The notes beneath the pieces are model-generated. The model searched no databases. It was given only the letters and a program-made list of their open reading frames with translations, and was not told the DNA's origin. A program made the position numbers and the translations under genes. From positions 1 to 6,300 of the forward strand of contig JAKLHH010000470.1 of NCBI GenBank assembly GCA_022710245.1: a stretch of 6,300 nucleotides of DNA. Direction: 5' to 3'. This DNA is from Myxococcota bacterium (GTDB taxonomy: Bacteria; Myxococcota; Polyangia; GCA-2747355; JAKLHH01). Positions 5,979-6,300 of this stretch are shown here, piece after piece (the stretch's first letter is position 1; each line of letters begins with the position of its first letter).

Positions 5979-6011
5979 GCGGCCGCGGGCGAGGTAGAGT
6001 ACCGCGGCCGC
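5979..6011. promoter_or_regulatory. Perfect 10-bp inverted repeat in front of the LRR gene
   Basis: GCGGCCGCGG (5979-5988) and CCGCGGCCGC (6002-6011) are exact reverse complements around a 13-base centre, ending 7 bases before the ribosome site. Each arm contains the 8-bp palindrome GCGGCCGC. The centre holds TAGAGT (5995-6000), a 4-of-6 match to a -10 box without a clear -35. It may be an operator flanking the -10, or a stable leader hairpin if transcription starts further upstream. Confidence 0.42.
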
Positions 6012-6018
6012 CACCAGC

Positions 6019-6023
6019 GGAGG
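6019..6023 (+). promoter_or_regulatory. Ribosome binding site GGAGG of the LRR gene
   Basis: GGAGG is separated by five bases from the ATG at 6029, an ideal spacing that selects this start for the leucine-rich-repeat protein. Confidence 0.7.
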
Positions 6024-6028
6024 TGCCG

Positions 6029-6300
6029 ATGCACGCTCAGCAGCAGGTCCTCGACGAGCTCCAGCGGAGCTGCCATCGCCCGCTCACCTGGCGCGGCCGC
6101 CCCGACGCGGTCGTCGCGCTGGACCTCACCGGCGCCGGGCTGCGCGAGCTGCCGCGCGCGATCGCACGGCTGGAGGCGCTCGTCGAGCTGCGGCTCGGCC
6201 GCAACGCCCTCGCCACGCTCCCCGACGAGCTCGGCGAGCTCTCCGAGCTGTGTCTGCTCGAGCTCCACGAGAACCGGCTGGCGGTGCTGCCGGAGAGCCT
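6029..6300 (+). CDS. Leucine-rich-repeat protein, N-terminal part (3' end outside window)
   Basis: Ninety codons are visible from the ATG at 6029 and the frame is still open at the window edge. After a short N-terminal segment (1-27) without signal peptide or membrane segment come 23-residue leucine-rich repeats. Repeat 1 (28-50) has ALDLTGAGLRELPRAIARL, repeat 2 (51-73) has ELRLGRNALATLPDELGEL, and repeat 3 starts at residue 74 with LLELHENRLAVLPES. The pattern LxxLxLxxNxLxxLPxxIxx is that of bacterial LRRs such as those in ROCO-type and E3-effector-type proteins, which bind other proteins. Lack of an export signal suggests a cytoplasmic role. Whether an enzymatic domain follows cannot be seen. 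It is divergent from the lysozyme-like gene, with 423 bp between them. Confidence 0.85.
   Translation, partial: MHAQQQVLDELQRSCHRPLTWRGRPDAVVALDLTGAGLRELPRAIARLEALVELRLGRNALATLPDELGELSELCLLELHENRLAVLPES

Larger units (their letters stand above)
5606..6028. other. Divergent intergenic region between the lysozyme-like and LRR genes
   Basis: This 423-bp region has no supportable gene: frames that cross it lack family resemblance, hydrophobic segments or good ribosome sites. The left part holds the promoter and dyads for the lysozyme-like gene, including GCAACC (5673-5678) facing GGTTGC (5693-5698). The middle has a bulged hairpin GTGAGGGG/CCCCCAC (5829-5847) and an 8-bp palindrome TTGCGCAA (5849-5856). 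The right end carries the 10-bp inverted repeat in front of the LRR gene. No tRNA or known small RNA was recognised. Confidence 0.55.

Overview
This 6.3 kb window is very GC-rich and comes from a bacterium with two membranes. It encodes an outer-membrane FadL-type channel and two lipoproteins. The GC content, two sigma-54-type (-24/-12) promoter matches, DAG-rich low-complexity stretches in a lipoprotein and a 23-residue leucine-rich-repeat protein all suggest a myxobacterium or related delta-proteobacterial lineage (Myxococcota). That placement is inference; no marker gene is present.

Layout, left to right. (1) 1-1401, plus strand: most of a two-domain PPK2 enzyme, polyphosphate:AMP phosphotransferase, with its N-terminus outside the window. 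A GC-rich hairpin follows its stop. (2) 1402-1794: non-coding stretch between convergent genes, with three copies of a 10-bp word around the end of the next gene. (3) 1795-3198, minus strand: a FadL/OmpP1-family outer-membrane protein with signal peptide. (4) 3199-3492: divergent intergenic region with a near-consensus sigma-54 promoter for the next gene. (5) 3493-4884, plus strand: a lipoprotein of the phosphoesterase (PF04185; acid phosphatase AcpA / phospholipase C) superfamily. Several active-site residues of the usual pattern appear to be replaced, so it looks like a pseudoenzyme. (6) 5024-5605, minus strand: a small lysozyme/SLT-fold lipoprotein. (7) 5606-6028: a 423-bp divergent intergenic region with a second sigma-54-like promoter, a cluster of GTTGC half-sites and inverted repeats. 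(8) 6029-end, plus strand: start of a leucine-rich-repeat protein.

The genes do not form one operon; each is transcribed alone or divergently. The clearest shared theme is the cell envelope: an outer-membrane channel for hydrophobic compounds, a phosphoesterase-fold lipoprotein and a peptidoglycan-cleaving lipoprotein. The two lipoprotein genes also share the sigma-54-like promoter type with very short leaders, which may mean joint control under starvation or development. The two strongest points for follow-up are the apparent loss of metal-ligand and active-site residues in the phosphoesterase-like lipoprotein and the sigma-54 promoter architecture.
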